Positions 9,129-17,896 of a stretch of DNA of 64,000 bases are shown piece after piece; positions within the stretch are counted from its first letter, which is position 1, and the number at the start of each line of letters is the position of its first letter. The translations under genes were made by a program, and so were the position numbers. This DNA comes from Oscillospiraceae bacterium (GTDB lineage Bacteria; Bacillota; Clostridia; Saccharofermentanales; Saccharofermentanaceae): assembly GCA_900176545.1 (NCBI GenBank), contig FWXP01000001.1, forward strand, positions 372,001 through 436,000. Reading direction: 5' to 3'. The notes below the pieces were generated by a model. That model searched no databases, was not told where the DNA came from, and saw nothing but the letters and a program-made list of their open reading frames with translations.

Positions 9129-9157
9129 AAGATATCAATAAGAAAAGGATAAAACAA
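9129..9157 (-). promoter_or_regulatory. Candidate promoter for the acyl-CoA synthetase
   Basis: On the minus strand, TTGTTT (9157-9152) and TATCTT (9134-9129) are separated by 17 bp, about 30 nt upstream of the ATG. The match to a housekeeping promoter is moderate. Confidence 0.4.
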
Positions 9158-9161
9158 TTGA

Positions 9162-10787
9162 CTAATTGCCTATAGCTATGGAGATTTCTCTGTCAGCTTC
9201 ATGGTCTCCGTCATGGTCATAGATGTACAATCTGCCTTCATGTGTATCATAGTCATACTCGAATCTGGCGGGATGCTCATAAGAATCAAAAAGAGAATAG
9301 AACTCATCTTCATATTTAGTAAGGTCCAGGATATTGCCCGATTCGTATTCCGCGAGTTCTTCATTAGTCTCAGTGGCATTGTGGATCCCCATATACTGAG
9401 GGGTATAAAGAAGATCTATCTTCTCTTCCCTGAATTCATCAGACCTGAAAAGAGAATAAAGAGCCTGGTTTTTAAGGCACTCTGCCTCACTTTGTCCGTT
9501 CCTTATAGATCTGAAGCCGTCATTTACTGAATACGTAAGATAAGAACCGATGCCTACAACAACAGCAAATATCACACATAAAGCCTCTCTTCCCTTCTTG
9601 AGCTTAGTAACGATAAGCGAAGAAAGAGAAGTAAGCATAACGGTCCAACCGAAATAGCATATGCAAGTAGGAACATAACCTGCCTGATGATCTTCTACCA
9701 CCCACTTCTGATAAAGAACAGTAAGAGAATGCGGAAGTGCAAAGAAAAGACCGAAGAATACTCCGATGATCGAAAAAATCACATACGAAGAGGTTTTCTT
9801 ATCTTCCCTCTTGGACACATACTTCAACGAAGTATAAGCTCCTGCCATTGAGATAAAGGCAACAAGCACCTTAAAGACTCCGGGAGCAAAAGAAGCTCCG
9901 ATCAACTCCCTGGACTCTGATGGATAGAAGAAATATATGAGTGGGAACATGCCTCCGGATATAACGCCCCAAGTATAGAGCGTATTATGAAGATTATCTC
10001 CGGTAGGATAAGAGGGAGATTCATCGACGAATTCGGAATTCAGGTGAAGATAGTAGAGAACCAGGAATACTGAGGCAACAACGACTATAGGCCATATCTT
10101 TCTTATCAGATAAGAAAGCCTTGAAGAGATCCTATTCTCATTCTTAAGAGCAAAGAAGACAGTAAGTATCGCATACGCACCGCAGGATACAAAAAACGGC
10201 TCATATGCCATGAAGGATTCATATGTCAGGAATGCGCTCAGAGCGAGCTTACCGTAATGAGCGATACCGGAAGTATCCTTATCCGTAAGATAGCGATAAT
10301 ACATCCAAAGGCCGAGGATCATAACAAAGAGACCGTACATAAAGTCAAGCGGATAACAGATTATAAGGCAATGCCATCTGTTTATCTGAACAAGTCCTGC
10401 AAAGAGGATAACAAATAGAGCTGCTGTACCTTTGTTTAATACTTCCCTTATGATATGTGATATCAAAGCGATATTGGCTAATATGGGAATATACTGCAGG
10501 AGCCAAATCGCCATATAGTTTCCTGTGCCGTTTATCTGATAGCGAAGAGCGACGACAAGAGGAAAGATCACTCCTACCCTGCCGCGCTTGAGGTTAAAGT
10601 TCAAAGCTCTGTCGAATGCATATTTGAAGTCGTATTCCCTGGCCAGGACAAATTCGAATAACGAATCATGGTCGGCCAGTACCATATGCCTGACATAGAA
10701 TAAAAAGAACAGAATGAGTGCGGCCGCAAAGAAATATGCGGCCGTACCAATATCAAGCTTTTTGAACCTGTTCTTAAGATCTTCCAT
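9162..10787 (-). CDS. Polytopic membrane protein of unknown function
   Basis: A 541 aa protein with roughly ten to eleven hydrophobic helices spread from residue 15 to about 415, followed by a charged, Asp/Glu-rich tail of about 120 residues. An early extracytoplasmic-looking loop contains HMVLADHDSLFEF, and the general shape (first helix, acidic loop, many helices) recalls integral-membrane glycosyltransferases of the GtrII type. I cannot show that relationship, so no function is assigned. It begins 6 nt after the stop of the pyrE-like gene without a good ribosome site of its own, which suggests translational coupling to it. Confidence 0.7.
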   Translation of the reverse strand: MEDLKNRFKKLDIGTAAYFFAAALILFFLFYVRHMVLADHDSLFEFVLAREYDFKYAFDRALNFNLKRGRVGVIFPLVVALRYQINGTGNYMAIWLLQYIPILANIALISHIIREVLNKGTAALFVILFAGLVQINRWHCLIICYPLDFMYGLFVMILGLWMYYRYLTDKDTSGIAHYGKLALSAFLTYESFMAYEPFFVSCGAYAILTVFFALKNENRISSRLSYLIRKIWPIVVVASVFLVLYYLHLNSEFVDESPSYPTGDNLHNTLYTWGVISGGMFPLIYFFYPSESRELIGASFAPGVFKVLVAFISMAGAYTSLKYVSKREDKKTSSYVIFSIIGVFFGLFFALPHSLTVLYQKWVVEDHQAGYVPTCICYFGWTVMLTSLSSLIVTKLKKGREALCVIFAVVVGIGSYLTYSVNDGFRSIRNGQSEAECLKNQALYSLFRSDEFREEKIDLLYTPQYMGIHNATETNEELAEYESGNILDLTKYEDEFYSLFDSYEHPARFEYDYDTHEGRLYIYDHDGDHEADREISIAIGN

Positions 10788-10793
10788 AAAAGA

Positions 10794-11645
10794 TCAAACA
10801 AATCCCTTGGAGATGGCAAGCTCTGCTCTCTCCTTAGCCTTTCCGCCAAGAGCTATCTGCTCATCGATAAAAGTAGGATGAGCGGCGATAAAGTCCTTCA
10901 TGTAATTGTCGGGATCATCAAGGAACTTCATTACCAGGTCATACTGAGCCTTATTGATATAGGAAGATTCAAGAGCATGGTCGAACATGGACTTGTCGAT
11001 ACCTGTAAGAGTCTCCATAGAAACTCCGAGGCCCTCCAGGACCTTACGACCGTTCTGATGTCTGTCTACTACTGCGACAGTATCGGAGATCCGGGCACCC
11101 AACCCCCTGATAACGGGAACCCATGCTCTCTCGTAGCTGGAAGCTTCAGTGATGAGATCTGCCATATGGAAGACCTTCTTGCCTTCAAGGAAGCTCTTGT
11201 CAGCGACCTTGGCATCATCGAACTTTGAATCAGTTACTACTGCTGAACAATCCTTGAAGATAGTGATATGAGGCTTACCGAGGATATATGCCGGAAGCAT
11301 CGAGAAGAAGTAGTCTCTTCTCTCACCGCCTGATATATAGTCAAAATCGTACTTCTTAGCGGCTTCGACGAGCTTATCGGTAACGTTCTTGAATGTCTCT
11401 GATGTCTTATAGAGTTCAAGGAATTCACTGAATATCTTCTTAGGAGCTGTAAGCTTATCTTCCTTGATGGAATCCTCAATGACCTTGAGCATCCTGTTAG
11501 CTTCGTCTTCGCTCTTTACTATAAAGTGTGTATTGATATAGAAGGGACCGAGCTTTCCTGATGTATACCAGAAAGGTGTCTCTTCAGGTGCTACTCTGAC
11601 TGCTTCTGTCTTAAAAAGATCTGCGATGATTCTTACGTCGTTCAC
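10794..11645 (-). CDS. pyrE: Orotate phosphoribosyltransferase-like protein
   Basis: PyrE makes orotidine 5'-phosphate from orotate and PRPP, the step between PyrD and PyrF. The 283 aa protein has the PyrE-like N-terminus YTSGKLGPFYINTHF, a central FDYISGGERRDYFFSMLPA segment and a PRPP-loop equivalent FHMADLITEASS. In ordinary PyrE the loop starts with two acidic residues; here the first is Ala, and the protein is longer than the usual 180-220 aa. No other pyrE is in the window and the pyr operon lies 4 kb away, which supports the call by elimination. The start is GTG at 11645 after AGGAGG; that ribosome site can pair with an upstream ATCCTCCT (see findings). Confidence 0.7.
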   Translation of the reverse strand: MNDVRIIADLFKTEAVRVAPEETPFWYTSGKLGPFYINTHFIVKSEDEANRMLKVIEDSIKEDKLTAPKKIFSEFLELYKTSETFKNVTDKLVEAAKKYDFDYISGGERRDYFFSMLPAYILGKPHITIFKDCSAVVTDSKFDDAKVADKSFLEGKKVFHMADLITEASSYERAWVPVIRGLGARISDTVAVVDRHQNGRKVLEGLGVSMETLTGIDKSMFDHALESSYINKAQYDLVMKFLDDPDNYMKDFIAAHPTFIDEQIALGGKAKERAELAISKGFV

Positions 11646-11651
11646 TATATG

Positions 11652-11698
11652 ATCCTCCTAGCTTTTATTTCCGAATAAAGAATACTATTAAGGAGGAT
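11652..11698 (-). promoter_or_regulatory. Possible ribosome-site-sequestering stem before pyrE-like gene
   Basis: On the transcript, ATCCTCCT (11698-11691) is a perfect complement of AGGAGGAT (11659-11652), which contains the ribosome site of the GTG start at 11645. The loop between holds a second small stem, TTTATT/AATAAA. The element lies between two cotranscribed genes. No U-run follows, so it would act on translation, not termination. Confidence 0.4.
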
Positions 11699-11711
11699 AA
11701 AAAGCAAAGTA

Positions 11712-12704
11712 TCAATCGCCTTGCGCGCTCATTGTAAGATACTTGGTAAGACTATCGAGAGTATACTTAAGAAGTGTCTGTTCCTTGCGGTAAAGCTCAT
11801 CCTGTCCTAACCAGAATCTCTTAGTGTTATTGCCGTCTGTTAAAGTTACGTAGCTGCCGTCATCCAGGAAAGACTCTTTCTTGCCTTCCTTCTCGGAAAA
11901 AGTGACCTTGAGCTTATCGTTTATGGAGAAGAAGTCGTTATCGATCCTTATTCCCTTTCTGGTTATCTCTGCCGTATTTATAAAGACCTTAGAATCCCTG
12001 CGAAATGAAATGCTCTTGAAAACACCGAGCGTATAAACGACAACGGACACTAACATAAGGAACGCGAATACAGGCCTGTTGAGGACCACGAAGAGAGCTA
12101 TAAGAAGTATAACGGAAGCAGGAATATAATACATGAGGATATCCTTCAGATGATGCTTATTACATCTGGCTACGGGGATATTGATAAGAGTATTATCCTC
12201 AGTCGCGTTATCACAAAGGTAAGCATAAGCATACTTCTCATAAAGCTTAGTCTCAAAGGATATGATCTTATCGAAGACTTCCTTTCTCTTATTTATCTCC
12301 TTATCCCAGAATACGTTTCCGAACCAATAAAGCTTAGTAACCTGCTCATCCTCGTCCTTTACGTACAAAAAGAGGTTAAGATCGACAAATGTGATCCTGA
12401 CAGGTCTTATAAAGAGCATAGAATCGGGATTATATGTAAAGCGGTCTTTTCCGTTGATCGTAACCGTATCCTTATCAAATGCGATCTCTTTTACCTGCGG
12501 AAAGAGCCATGACATAAGATACTCATAGATAGACAGGAAAGTCCACACACACGCGACTATAAGGATGATCTGGGAAAGACAGGTCTTCCCCTTAAGGATA
12601 CCGTTAAGAAAAAACAATACAACACTGATTGCTGCCCTGATCAAAAACACGACAGAATTCTGGATCCGGAGTTTCCCGAAGCTAAAGACATTTTTACATT
12701 TCAT
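11712..12704 (-). CDS. Membrane protein of unknown function, two helical hairpins
   Basis: A 330 aa protein with two halves of similar design. Each half has a pair of membrane helices (about residues 17-36 with 45-68, and 188-207 with 211-229) followed by a soluble beta-rich segment, and the segment VKEIAFDKDTVTINGKDRF resembles the PH-like or YcxB-like domains of small Firmicutes membrane proteins. I do not recognise the family with confidence. It sits between the ThrE-like exporter and the pyrE-like gene on the same strand, with 21 nt to the former and 66 nt to the latter. Confidence 0.65.
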   Translation of the reverse strand: MKCKNVFSFGKLRIQNSVVFLIRAAISVVLFFLNGILKGKTCLSQIILIVACVWTFLSIYEYLMSWLFPQVKEIAFDKDTVTINGKDRFTYNPDSMLFIRPVRITFVDLNLFLYVKDEDEQVTKLYWFGNVFWDKEINKRKEVFDKIISFETKLYEKYAYAYLCDNATEDNTLINIPVARCNKHHLKDILMYYIPASVILLIALFVVLNRPVFAFLMLVSVVVYTLGVFKSISFRRDSKVFINTAEITRKGIRIDNDFFSINDKLKVTFSEKEGKKESFLDDGSYVTLTDGNNTKRFWLGQDELYRKEQTLLKYTLDSLTKYLTMSAQGD

Positions 12705-12725
12705 CGCGCTGATTATATCACAATA

Positions 12726-14048
12726 TCAACTGGAATGTCTGAAATTCTTATCCGTAAATATCCTTGCAAATACAAGTCCCAACGGAAGAGAGACTACTAT
12801 GATCATAGCCTTGCCAAGGAAAGTAAGACCGTCTTCGAATGAACTCTGGGAAATGTAGTAGATACCTTTGTACATAAGAAGTCCCGGTACCATGATGACT
12901 ATCGAAGGAACCGTAAGGGTTATCCTGGGAAAACCGACATATTTCTTGATGGCGGAAGCCATAAGTCCCGCTGCAAGTGCACCGCAGAAAGCTGCTATGC
13001 TTACTCCGAGGTTCGTATGATCGGTGATAAGTAATCTGATGGAATTAGCTATAGCACCTATCGCTCCGGCTGTAGCAGCCATCCTGGGAGTACTGTTGAA
13101 TAAGACAGAGAAACCGAATACGCCTACAAAGCTCATTACTACCCTAAGTACCAACAGCAATGGATAGGACATGGTATATTCCATGAACTCACCCGGACTG
13201 AACCTGAATATGGCAGCTGTGAAAGCACATGTTGTAGCTGCGACCCCTATCACCAGTACAGCGTATGTAATCCTCTCGATGCCTGATCTTAAGTCCAGCT
13301 TCGCAAGATCGATACCTCCTGTTATCAGCGGGAATCCGGGGATCACGAACAGCATGGAACATATATAGCCGGCCTGATAATCGTAATGTGTTCCGAATAT
13401 AAGATCTACAGCAGTTACGAGGAGTATATATGCCGCGCAGGATGTAAGGACCGCACAGCTGGTATTTGCAAATAGAGTGATATGCCTTTGAAGGAGCAAC
13501 TTTCTTACTGCAAATCCCGCTGAAGCCGCAAAGAATGCACAGATTATGTCTATAAGACCGCCGCCAAGGAGAAATGCGAATGCTCCGCATGCTGCGCCCG
13601 AGGCAACAACGGAGAATAAGAAAGAATAATTACTCTTACTGTTCTGGATTGTATCAAGGATCCTGTGGCAGGCATCAGCTGAATACCTGTCTGCCCTTTC
13701 CTTGAATCCGTCACAAAATATCTCAAGATAGTGAAGTTTGTACGTATTTACGCCATAAGTTACATTGGACAGAGCATTGGTGCAGACCTTATCGCCCTCA
13801 ATACAAGTATACTCCAGGGACTTGATACCGATATCCGCATTTGTAGTAACACCTAAAGCCCTTGAAAGCTTATTCATGGCAGCTCTTACTCGAAATGAGC
13901 TTCCGCCGCACGAAAGAAACATAAGACCTACCCTGCCAATAAGTGTAGCCTTATCACTTAAAGTAGCATCTATAACAGGTATCTCTGCTTCCTTTGAGGA
14001 TATATCATGCCACATGACGGGCATATGCTGCTGTCTGAACTTACTCAC
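12726..14048 (-). CDS. Threonine/serine exporter family protein (ThrE-like fusion)
   Basis: The 440 aa protein joins the two domains of the ThrE family in one chain: an N-terminal DUF1212-type part beginning GRVGLMFLSCGGSSFRVRAA, and a C-terminal membrane part with about ten helices ending near residue 430. In many Firmicutes the two parts are separate genes; the fused form is also common. Corynebacterial ThrE exports threonine and serine by proton exchange, but the substrate here is not proven. The segment TYGVNTYKLHYLEIFCDGFK links the halves. It is the first gene of the minus-strand run 14048-9162. A 296-bp intergenic region separates it from the divergent lipoprotein gene. Confidence 0.8.
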   Translation of the reverse strand: MSKFRQQHMPVMWHDISSKEAEIPVIDATLSDKATLIGRVGLMFLSCGGSSFRVRAAMNKLSRALGVTTNADIGIKSLEYTCIEGDKVCTNALSNVTYGVNTYKLHYLEIFCDGFKERADRYSADACHRILDTIQNSKSNYSFLFSVVASGAACGAFAFLLGGGLIDIICAFFAASAGFAVRKLLLQRHITLFANTSCAVLTSCAAYILLVTAVDLIFGTHYDYQAGYICSMLFVIPGFPLITGGIDLAKLDLRSGIERITYAVLVIGVAATTCAFTAAIFRFSPGEFMEYTMSYPLLLVLRVVMSFVGVFGFSVLFNSTPRMAATAGAIGAIANSIRLLITDHTNLGVSIAAFCGALAAGLMASAIKKYVGFPRITLTVPSIVIMVPGLLMYKGIYYISQSSFEDGLTFLGKAMIIVVSLPLGLVFARIFTDKNFRHSS

Positions 14049-14180
14049 AATACCGCCTCCGTTTAAGTATCAAGACAAGGTCATTATAATCACTTTTGAG
14101 ATTAAATCAAAATAACATATCTATGCGGTTCCTCAAGATCTATTTATTAATAATATTAAATATGAACGAATTGTGAACGT

Positions 14181-14193
14181 GATTGTAACAATC
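14181..14193. promoter_or_regulatory. Palindrome GATTGT-A-ACAATC, possible operator
   Basis: Perfect 6-bp arms around one base, in the divergent intergenic region between the ThrE-like gene and the lipoprotein gene. No regulator can be named. Confidence 0.3.
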
Positions 14194-14241
14194 GTTTAGA
14201 GAAACGAGTTCCAACAATACTTCAATTCGTGAAAATGAATA

Positions 14242-14253
14242 ACAGTTAACTGT
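14242..14253. promoter_or_regulatory. Palindrome ACAGTTAACTGT, possible operator
   Basis: A perfect 12-bp palindrome immediately upstream of the candidate -35 region at 14254-14259, a usual place for a regulator of the lipoprotein promoter. Confidence 0.35.
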
Positions 14254-14282
14254 GCTACATAATTTCCGTCATGTGTTATATT
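14254..14282 (+). promoter_or_regulatory. Candidate extended -10 promoter of the lipoprotein gene
   Basis: TGTTATATT (TG-N-TATATT, hexamer 14277-14282) with a poor -35 GCTACA (14254-14259) and a 17-bp spacer. The leader would be about 55 nt and ends in AAGGAGAG before the ATG at 14345. Confidence 0.4.
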
Positions 14283-14344
14283 CAAAGTGTGTTGAAAATG
14301 TGTATTTAAATAGTGTTATCGAGAAAAAGTAAGGAGAGTACTAA

Positions 14345-15193
14345 ATGAAGAATTTCAAAGAGATCGGAGTAAAGATAATCGCTACATCCTTAATGGCAGC
14401 TATGGCTATGAGCCATGTTGCATGTAAGAAGGAAGCAGAAGAGACAGCAGGCCAGTCATTCACGGCTCCTTCTGCGCAGTCCAGAACATTTACAGGCATC
14501 GCAAACGCAGCTGACGCTAAGGCCGGCGACATCATCATCTTCGGTTCATACGAGCAGGACAACGATCTTTCAAACGGTGCAGAGGATATCGAATGGCTCG
14601 TTCTTGATAATACAGACGGCAAGCTCCTTGTTATCAGCAAGTCCGTTCTTAACTATATGAGATTTTCCAATACGACTACTGTCTGGGAATACAGTGACCT
14701 TAGGACATGGCTTAACGGCGAGTTCTATGATTCCGCTTTCTCCGACGATGAGAAGAGCAGCATCGCACTCTCAGTAGTTGATAATCCTGGTAATCCTTAC
14801 TATGGTACAAGCGCAGGATCCGGAACTAACGACAACGTATTCTGCCTCAGCTACGATGAAGCTTGCACATATTTCTTCTTCAACAACTGGAATGATTCTT
14901 CATTGTCCGGCAACAGCGAGAGCATCATCGGTTCTCCTTCCGTATGGACAAAGAAGGAAAAGCTCGCTTCTGCTTACGCTATCACAGAAGGTTATTACAA
15001 CGCGGTGCTTTTCAACTACGGCTTCAGTGCAAACTGCATCGGTGTAGAAGGTTGTGACTGGTGGCTCAGGACATCCGGCCAGGATGGTGATCACGCTTGC
15101 ATCGTCGGAATGTACGGTTCCGTAAATGCTTCCGAGACATCTTCTATCACGGTTGCCAAGGGTGTTCGTCCCGCTATGTACATCGAGTACTGA
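14345..15193 (+). CDS. Lipoprotein with DUF6273-like domain
   Basis: The 282 aa protein has a signal peptide of about 27 residues ending in SHVAC, a plausible lipobox, so it should be anchored to the outer face of the membrane. The mature part starts with a short Glu/Ser-rich linker and then a single domain: GDIIIFGSYEQD, IEWLVLDNTDGKLLVISK, TWLNGEFYDSAFSDDEKSSI and a C-terminal CDWWLRTSGQDGDHAC with GVRPAMYI. This order matches the DUF6273 family common in gut Clostridia, which recalls the formylglycine-generating-enzyme fold; no enzymatic role is established. It stands alone, with its own promoter region and a terminator at 15217-15246. Confidence 0.82.
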   Translation: MKNFKEIGVKIIATSLMAAMAMSHVACKKEAEETAGQSFTAPSAQSRTFTGIANAADAKAGDIIIFGSYEQDNDLSNGAEDIEWLVLDNTDGKLLVISKSVLNYMRFSNTTTVWEYSDLRTWLNGEFYDSAFSDDEKSSIALSVVDNPGNPYYGTSAGSGTNDNVFCLSYDEACTYFFFNNWNDSSLSGNSESIIGSPSVWTKKEKLASAYAITEGYYNAVLFNYGFSANCIGVEGCDWWLRTSGQDGDHACIVGMYGSVNASETSSITVAKGVRPAMYIEY

Positions 15194-15216
15194 TAACAAG
15201 TTATCAAACAAATATC

Positions 15217-15246
15217 AAAGGCACTTCATTATGAAGTGCCTTTTTT
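15217..15246 (+). terminator. Terminator after the lipoprotein gene
   Basis: Inverted repeat AAAGGCACTTCAT/ATGAAGTGCCTTT (15217-15243) followed by TTTTTT. It lies between converging genes; on the minus strand it could also end the pyr operon, although the T-run there is poor. Confidence 0.9.
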
Positions 15247-15270
15247 GTTGCGTTGATAATAGAGATTCGA

Positions 15271-16188
15271 TCACCAGAGCTGTAAAGTTCCGGTAAGGGA
15301 TGAGAGAGACTCACCGGACTTCTCACACCAATCCTTAAGGTCTGCCGTGATATCTACGGGACATGTAGGATGAACCAGCGAAGCTGTTCCTATCTCCACA
15401 GCCGATGCACCTGCGATCATGAACTCAAGTACATCTTCATAGTTACTTATACCGCCGCATCCGATAATGGGAATATCCAATACCTGATAGCATTCGGATA
15501 CCATCCTGATAGCTACGGGCTTTACTGCGGGACCTGAATAACCACCCGTATTATTATTGAGCACAGGTCTTCTGGTCTTGATATTTACTGCCATACCCAA
15601 GAGTGTATTTATGAGTACTACTGCATCTGCTCCGCCCTCCTGAGCCGCAAGAGCCATTGTCTTAATGTCAGTAACATTAGGTGTCAGCTTGATCCAGAGA
15701 GGAAGATCTGTCTTCTTTCTCATGGAAGATACTATGAGCTTGATCTGTTCGGGATCTGAACCTATGCTCATACAACCTGCCTTAACATTGGGACATGAAA
15801 GATTGATCTCAAGAGCATCAATCTTATCCTTATGGGGGGCGAGCTTGTCGATCATAGCCATATAGTCATCAAATGAATGACCTGCTACGTTTATGATCCT
15901 TGCGCAGCCAAGAGAATCCATATAATCAAGATCATGCTCTATAAAGTAATCAACACCGGGATTCTGAAGTCCTACGGAATTGAGCATTCCTGCAGCCGTC
16001 TCAGCTACCCTTACACCCGGATTACCTACTCTGGGCTTTATCGTAAGACCTTTTGAAGACAGACCGCCGAGGATTGAAAGATCGTAATACTCAGAAAGTT
16101 CATGACCAAAGTTACATGTACCGGACGCGAGGATGATGGGACTCTTGAGTTCTACTGATCCTACCTTTACTGAAATAGGGTTACTCAC
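15271..16188 (-). CDS. pyrD: Dihydroorotate dehydrogenase B, catalytic subunit
   Basis: PyrDB oxidises dihydroorotate to orotate with FMN and passes electrons through PyrK to NAD. The 305 aa protein shows ILASGTCNFGHE near the N-terminus, the catalytic-loop segment EINLSCPNVKAG whose Cys is the active-site base of class 1B enzymes, and the FMN phosphate-site segment IPIIGCGGISNYEDVLEFM. I use the GTG at 16188: it overlaps the pyrK stop (GTGA) and follows AGGAGG at good spacing. A longer frame to 16233 would lie within pyrK and add 15 unlikely residues. It is the last gene of the pyr operon. Confidence 0.95.
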   Translation of the reverse strand: MSNPISVKVGSVELKSPIILASGTCNFGHELSEYYDLSILGGLSSKGLTIKPRVGNPGVRVAETAAGMLNSVGLQNPGVDYFIEHDLDYMDSLGCARIINVAGHSFDDYMAMIDKLAPHKDKIDALEINLSCPNVKAGCMSIGSDPEQIKLIVSSMRKKTDLPLWIKLTPNVTDIKTMALAAQEGGADAVVLINTLLGMAVNIKTRRPVLNNNTGGYSGPAVKPVAIRMVSECYQVLDIPIIGCGGISNYEDVLEFMIAGASAVEIGTASLVHPTCPVDITADLKDWCEKSGESLSSLTGTLQLW

Positions 16189-16949
16189 CAGATCACCTCC
16201 TCGAAGGGGAATACGGGACCGTCCTTGCAGCAACGCTTATGGTCGAACTCCTCCCCTGCTCTCTCTGCCTTTATCTTACATACGCATACTAGACATATAC
16301 CGATACCGCATGCCATTCTCTGTTCCATGGAAACATATGCCTTGAGTCCGTGAGAAGCTGCCCAGTTACCTACCGCCTTCATCATGGGAAGAGGTCCGAC
16401 GCACATAACGACAGAATCCTTGACCTGGTCTTCAGATAAAGTATCAAGGCCGTCACAGCAATTGCCGTGGATACCGGCATCTCCTGCATCAGTAGTAAGG
16501 ATATATGAAGGATCTCCCAATACGATCTGGTCCTTACATCTGAAGCCTTCGACTACTACATGCTCGATACCTTCTGAAGCCATTACTTCATGAGCGAAGT
16601 TTACGGGGAATACGCCCGTACCTCCGGCAACAAGGATATATTTCTTACCAGCCTCGATAACAAAGCCGTTTCCCAGAGGTCCTAAGACATCTACTTCCTG
16701 ACCCGCTTCAAAAGCAGCGATCTCGGAAGTACCCTTACCTACTACCTTGACTCCTACCTTGAAGGTACCGCTGTCCTTATCTACAGAAGCGATACCGAAA
16801 GGCCTCTTAAGGAATCTCGAGCAGGAGATGTTAACGAACTGACCGGGATGTGCCGCTGAAGCTATCTCAGGGCACTTTATCTCGATAAATGCAGTGTCTG
16901 TATTGAGCATGCATTTCGAGACAACATTACATCTGTATTCTTTTCTCAT
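16185..16949 (-). CDS. pyrK: Dihydroorotate dehydrogenase B, electron-transfer subunit
   Basis: PyrK carries FAD and a [2Fe-2S] cluster and links PyrD to NAD. In the 254 aa protein the FAD-binding segment is KRPFGIASVD (49-58), the nucleotide-binding segment is ILVAGGTGVFPV (105-116), and the cluster ligands are probably C214, C219 and C222 in CGIGICLVC with C240 or C241 near the end. Its ATG overlaps the pyrF stop (ATGA), and its own stop overlaps the pyrD start. The pairing with pyrD confirms the class 1B, NAD-linked enzyme common in Clostridia. Confidence 0.95.
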   Translation of the reverse strand: MRKEYRCNVVSKCMLNTDTAFIEIKCPEIASAAHPGQFVNISCSRFLKRPFGIASVDKDSGTFKVGVKVVGKGTSEIAAFEAGQEVDVLGPLGNGFVIEAGKKYILVAGGTGVFPVNFAHEVMASEGIEHVVVEGFRCKDQIVLGDPSYILTTDAGDAGIHGNCCDGLDTLSEDQVKDSVVMCVGPLPMMKAVGNWAASHGLKAYVSMEQRMACGIGICLVCVCKIKAERAGEEFDHKRCCKDGPVFPFEEVIW

Positions 16950-17896
16950 ACGTACTTTCTGTCCTTAAGAGCAAGAGTGAGCTTGATACGCATATCTGTT
17001 GCCTCTTCTCTTGTAGCCTTAGCGAAGTCCTTAGGCTTTAAGTCTTCTCTCTTCTTCCAAGCACACATAAGGCTCCTGGAAGCGTTGACGATGGAACCGG
17101 TTCCCTCCTTTGTGAAAGAAGCAACTGCAGCATCGGGACCCGCCCCCTGTGCACCGTAGCCGGGAACAAGGATAAGGGCATTAGGCATCCTCTTACGAGC
17201 CTCTACGGCCTGTTCGGGAACTGTAGCACCTACAACGGCACCTACAGAAGAGAATCCGTTCTCACCGATAAGATCCTTACCCCATGCCTGAACATTATCA
17301 GCCATAGCCTGGTAAACAGTTCTGCCATCTTCGAGCTTTAAGTCCTGAAGATCGCCTGCAGAAGGATTTGATGTACGAACGAGAGTGAAGATTCCTCTTC
17401 CGTCTCTCTTACATACATCGATGAAGGGCTGAACGCCGTCGATTCCGAGGTATCCGTTAACGGTAACGGCATCTGCACCGAACTTGACCTCAACAACACC
17501 GTCTGTGAGCTGAGTCTTACCGATAAGAGCCTCTGCATATGCAGTAGCAGTTGAACCGATATCATTTCTCTTTGCATCAGCGATAACGAGCATTCCCTTG
17601 GATCTTGCGTAATCGCATGTTCTCTTGAACACTTCGATGCCCTTGAGTCCGTACATCTCGTAATAAGCGATCTGAGGCTTTACTGCGGGGATGATGTCGC
17701 ATACAGCATCGATAAGGCAGCAGTTGAACTCATAGATAGCTTCTGCAGTAGAAGTATCGTTATCGTTGGGATATTCCTGTACCCACTTAGATACGATATC
17801 TATAGGTATATATTCAAGCTTGGGGTCAAGGCCCATAACCGTAGGATTATCGAGTTCCTTGATCCTGTTGGTAAGTGCGTCAGCAAAGTTTTTCAT
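16946..17896 (-). CDS. pyrF: Orotidine 5'-phosphate decarboxylase (type 2)
   Basis: PyrF decarboxylates OMP to UMP. The 316 aa length and the catalytic segment DAKRNDIGSTATAYAEA, with its Asp-Lys-Asp constellation, place it in the longer type-2 subfamily. The N-terminus MKNFADALTNRI and the phosphate-site segment LVPGYGAQGAG are also visible. The ATG at 17896 is preceded by GGGAGG; the open frame continues upstream to 18016 but overlaps pyrC, so that extension is rejected. The gene overlaps the end of pyrC by 17 nt and pyrK by 4 nt. Confidence 0.95.
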   Translation of the reverse strand: MKNFADALTNRIKELDNPTVMGLDPKLEYIPIDIVSKWVQEYPNDNDTSTAEAIYEFNCCLIDAVCDIIPAVKPQIAYYEMYGLKGIEVFKRTCDYARSKGMLVIADAKRNDIGSTATAYAEALIGKTQLTDGVVEVKFGADAVTVNGYLGIDGVQPFIDVCKRDGRGIFTLVRTSNPSAGDLQDLKLEDGRTVYQAMADNVQAWGKDLIGENGFSSVGAVVGATVPEQAVEARKRMPNALILVPGYGAQGAGPDAAVASFTKEGTGSIVNASRSLMCAWKKREDLKPKDFAKATREEATDMRIKLTLALKDRKYV

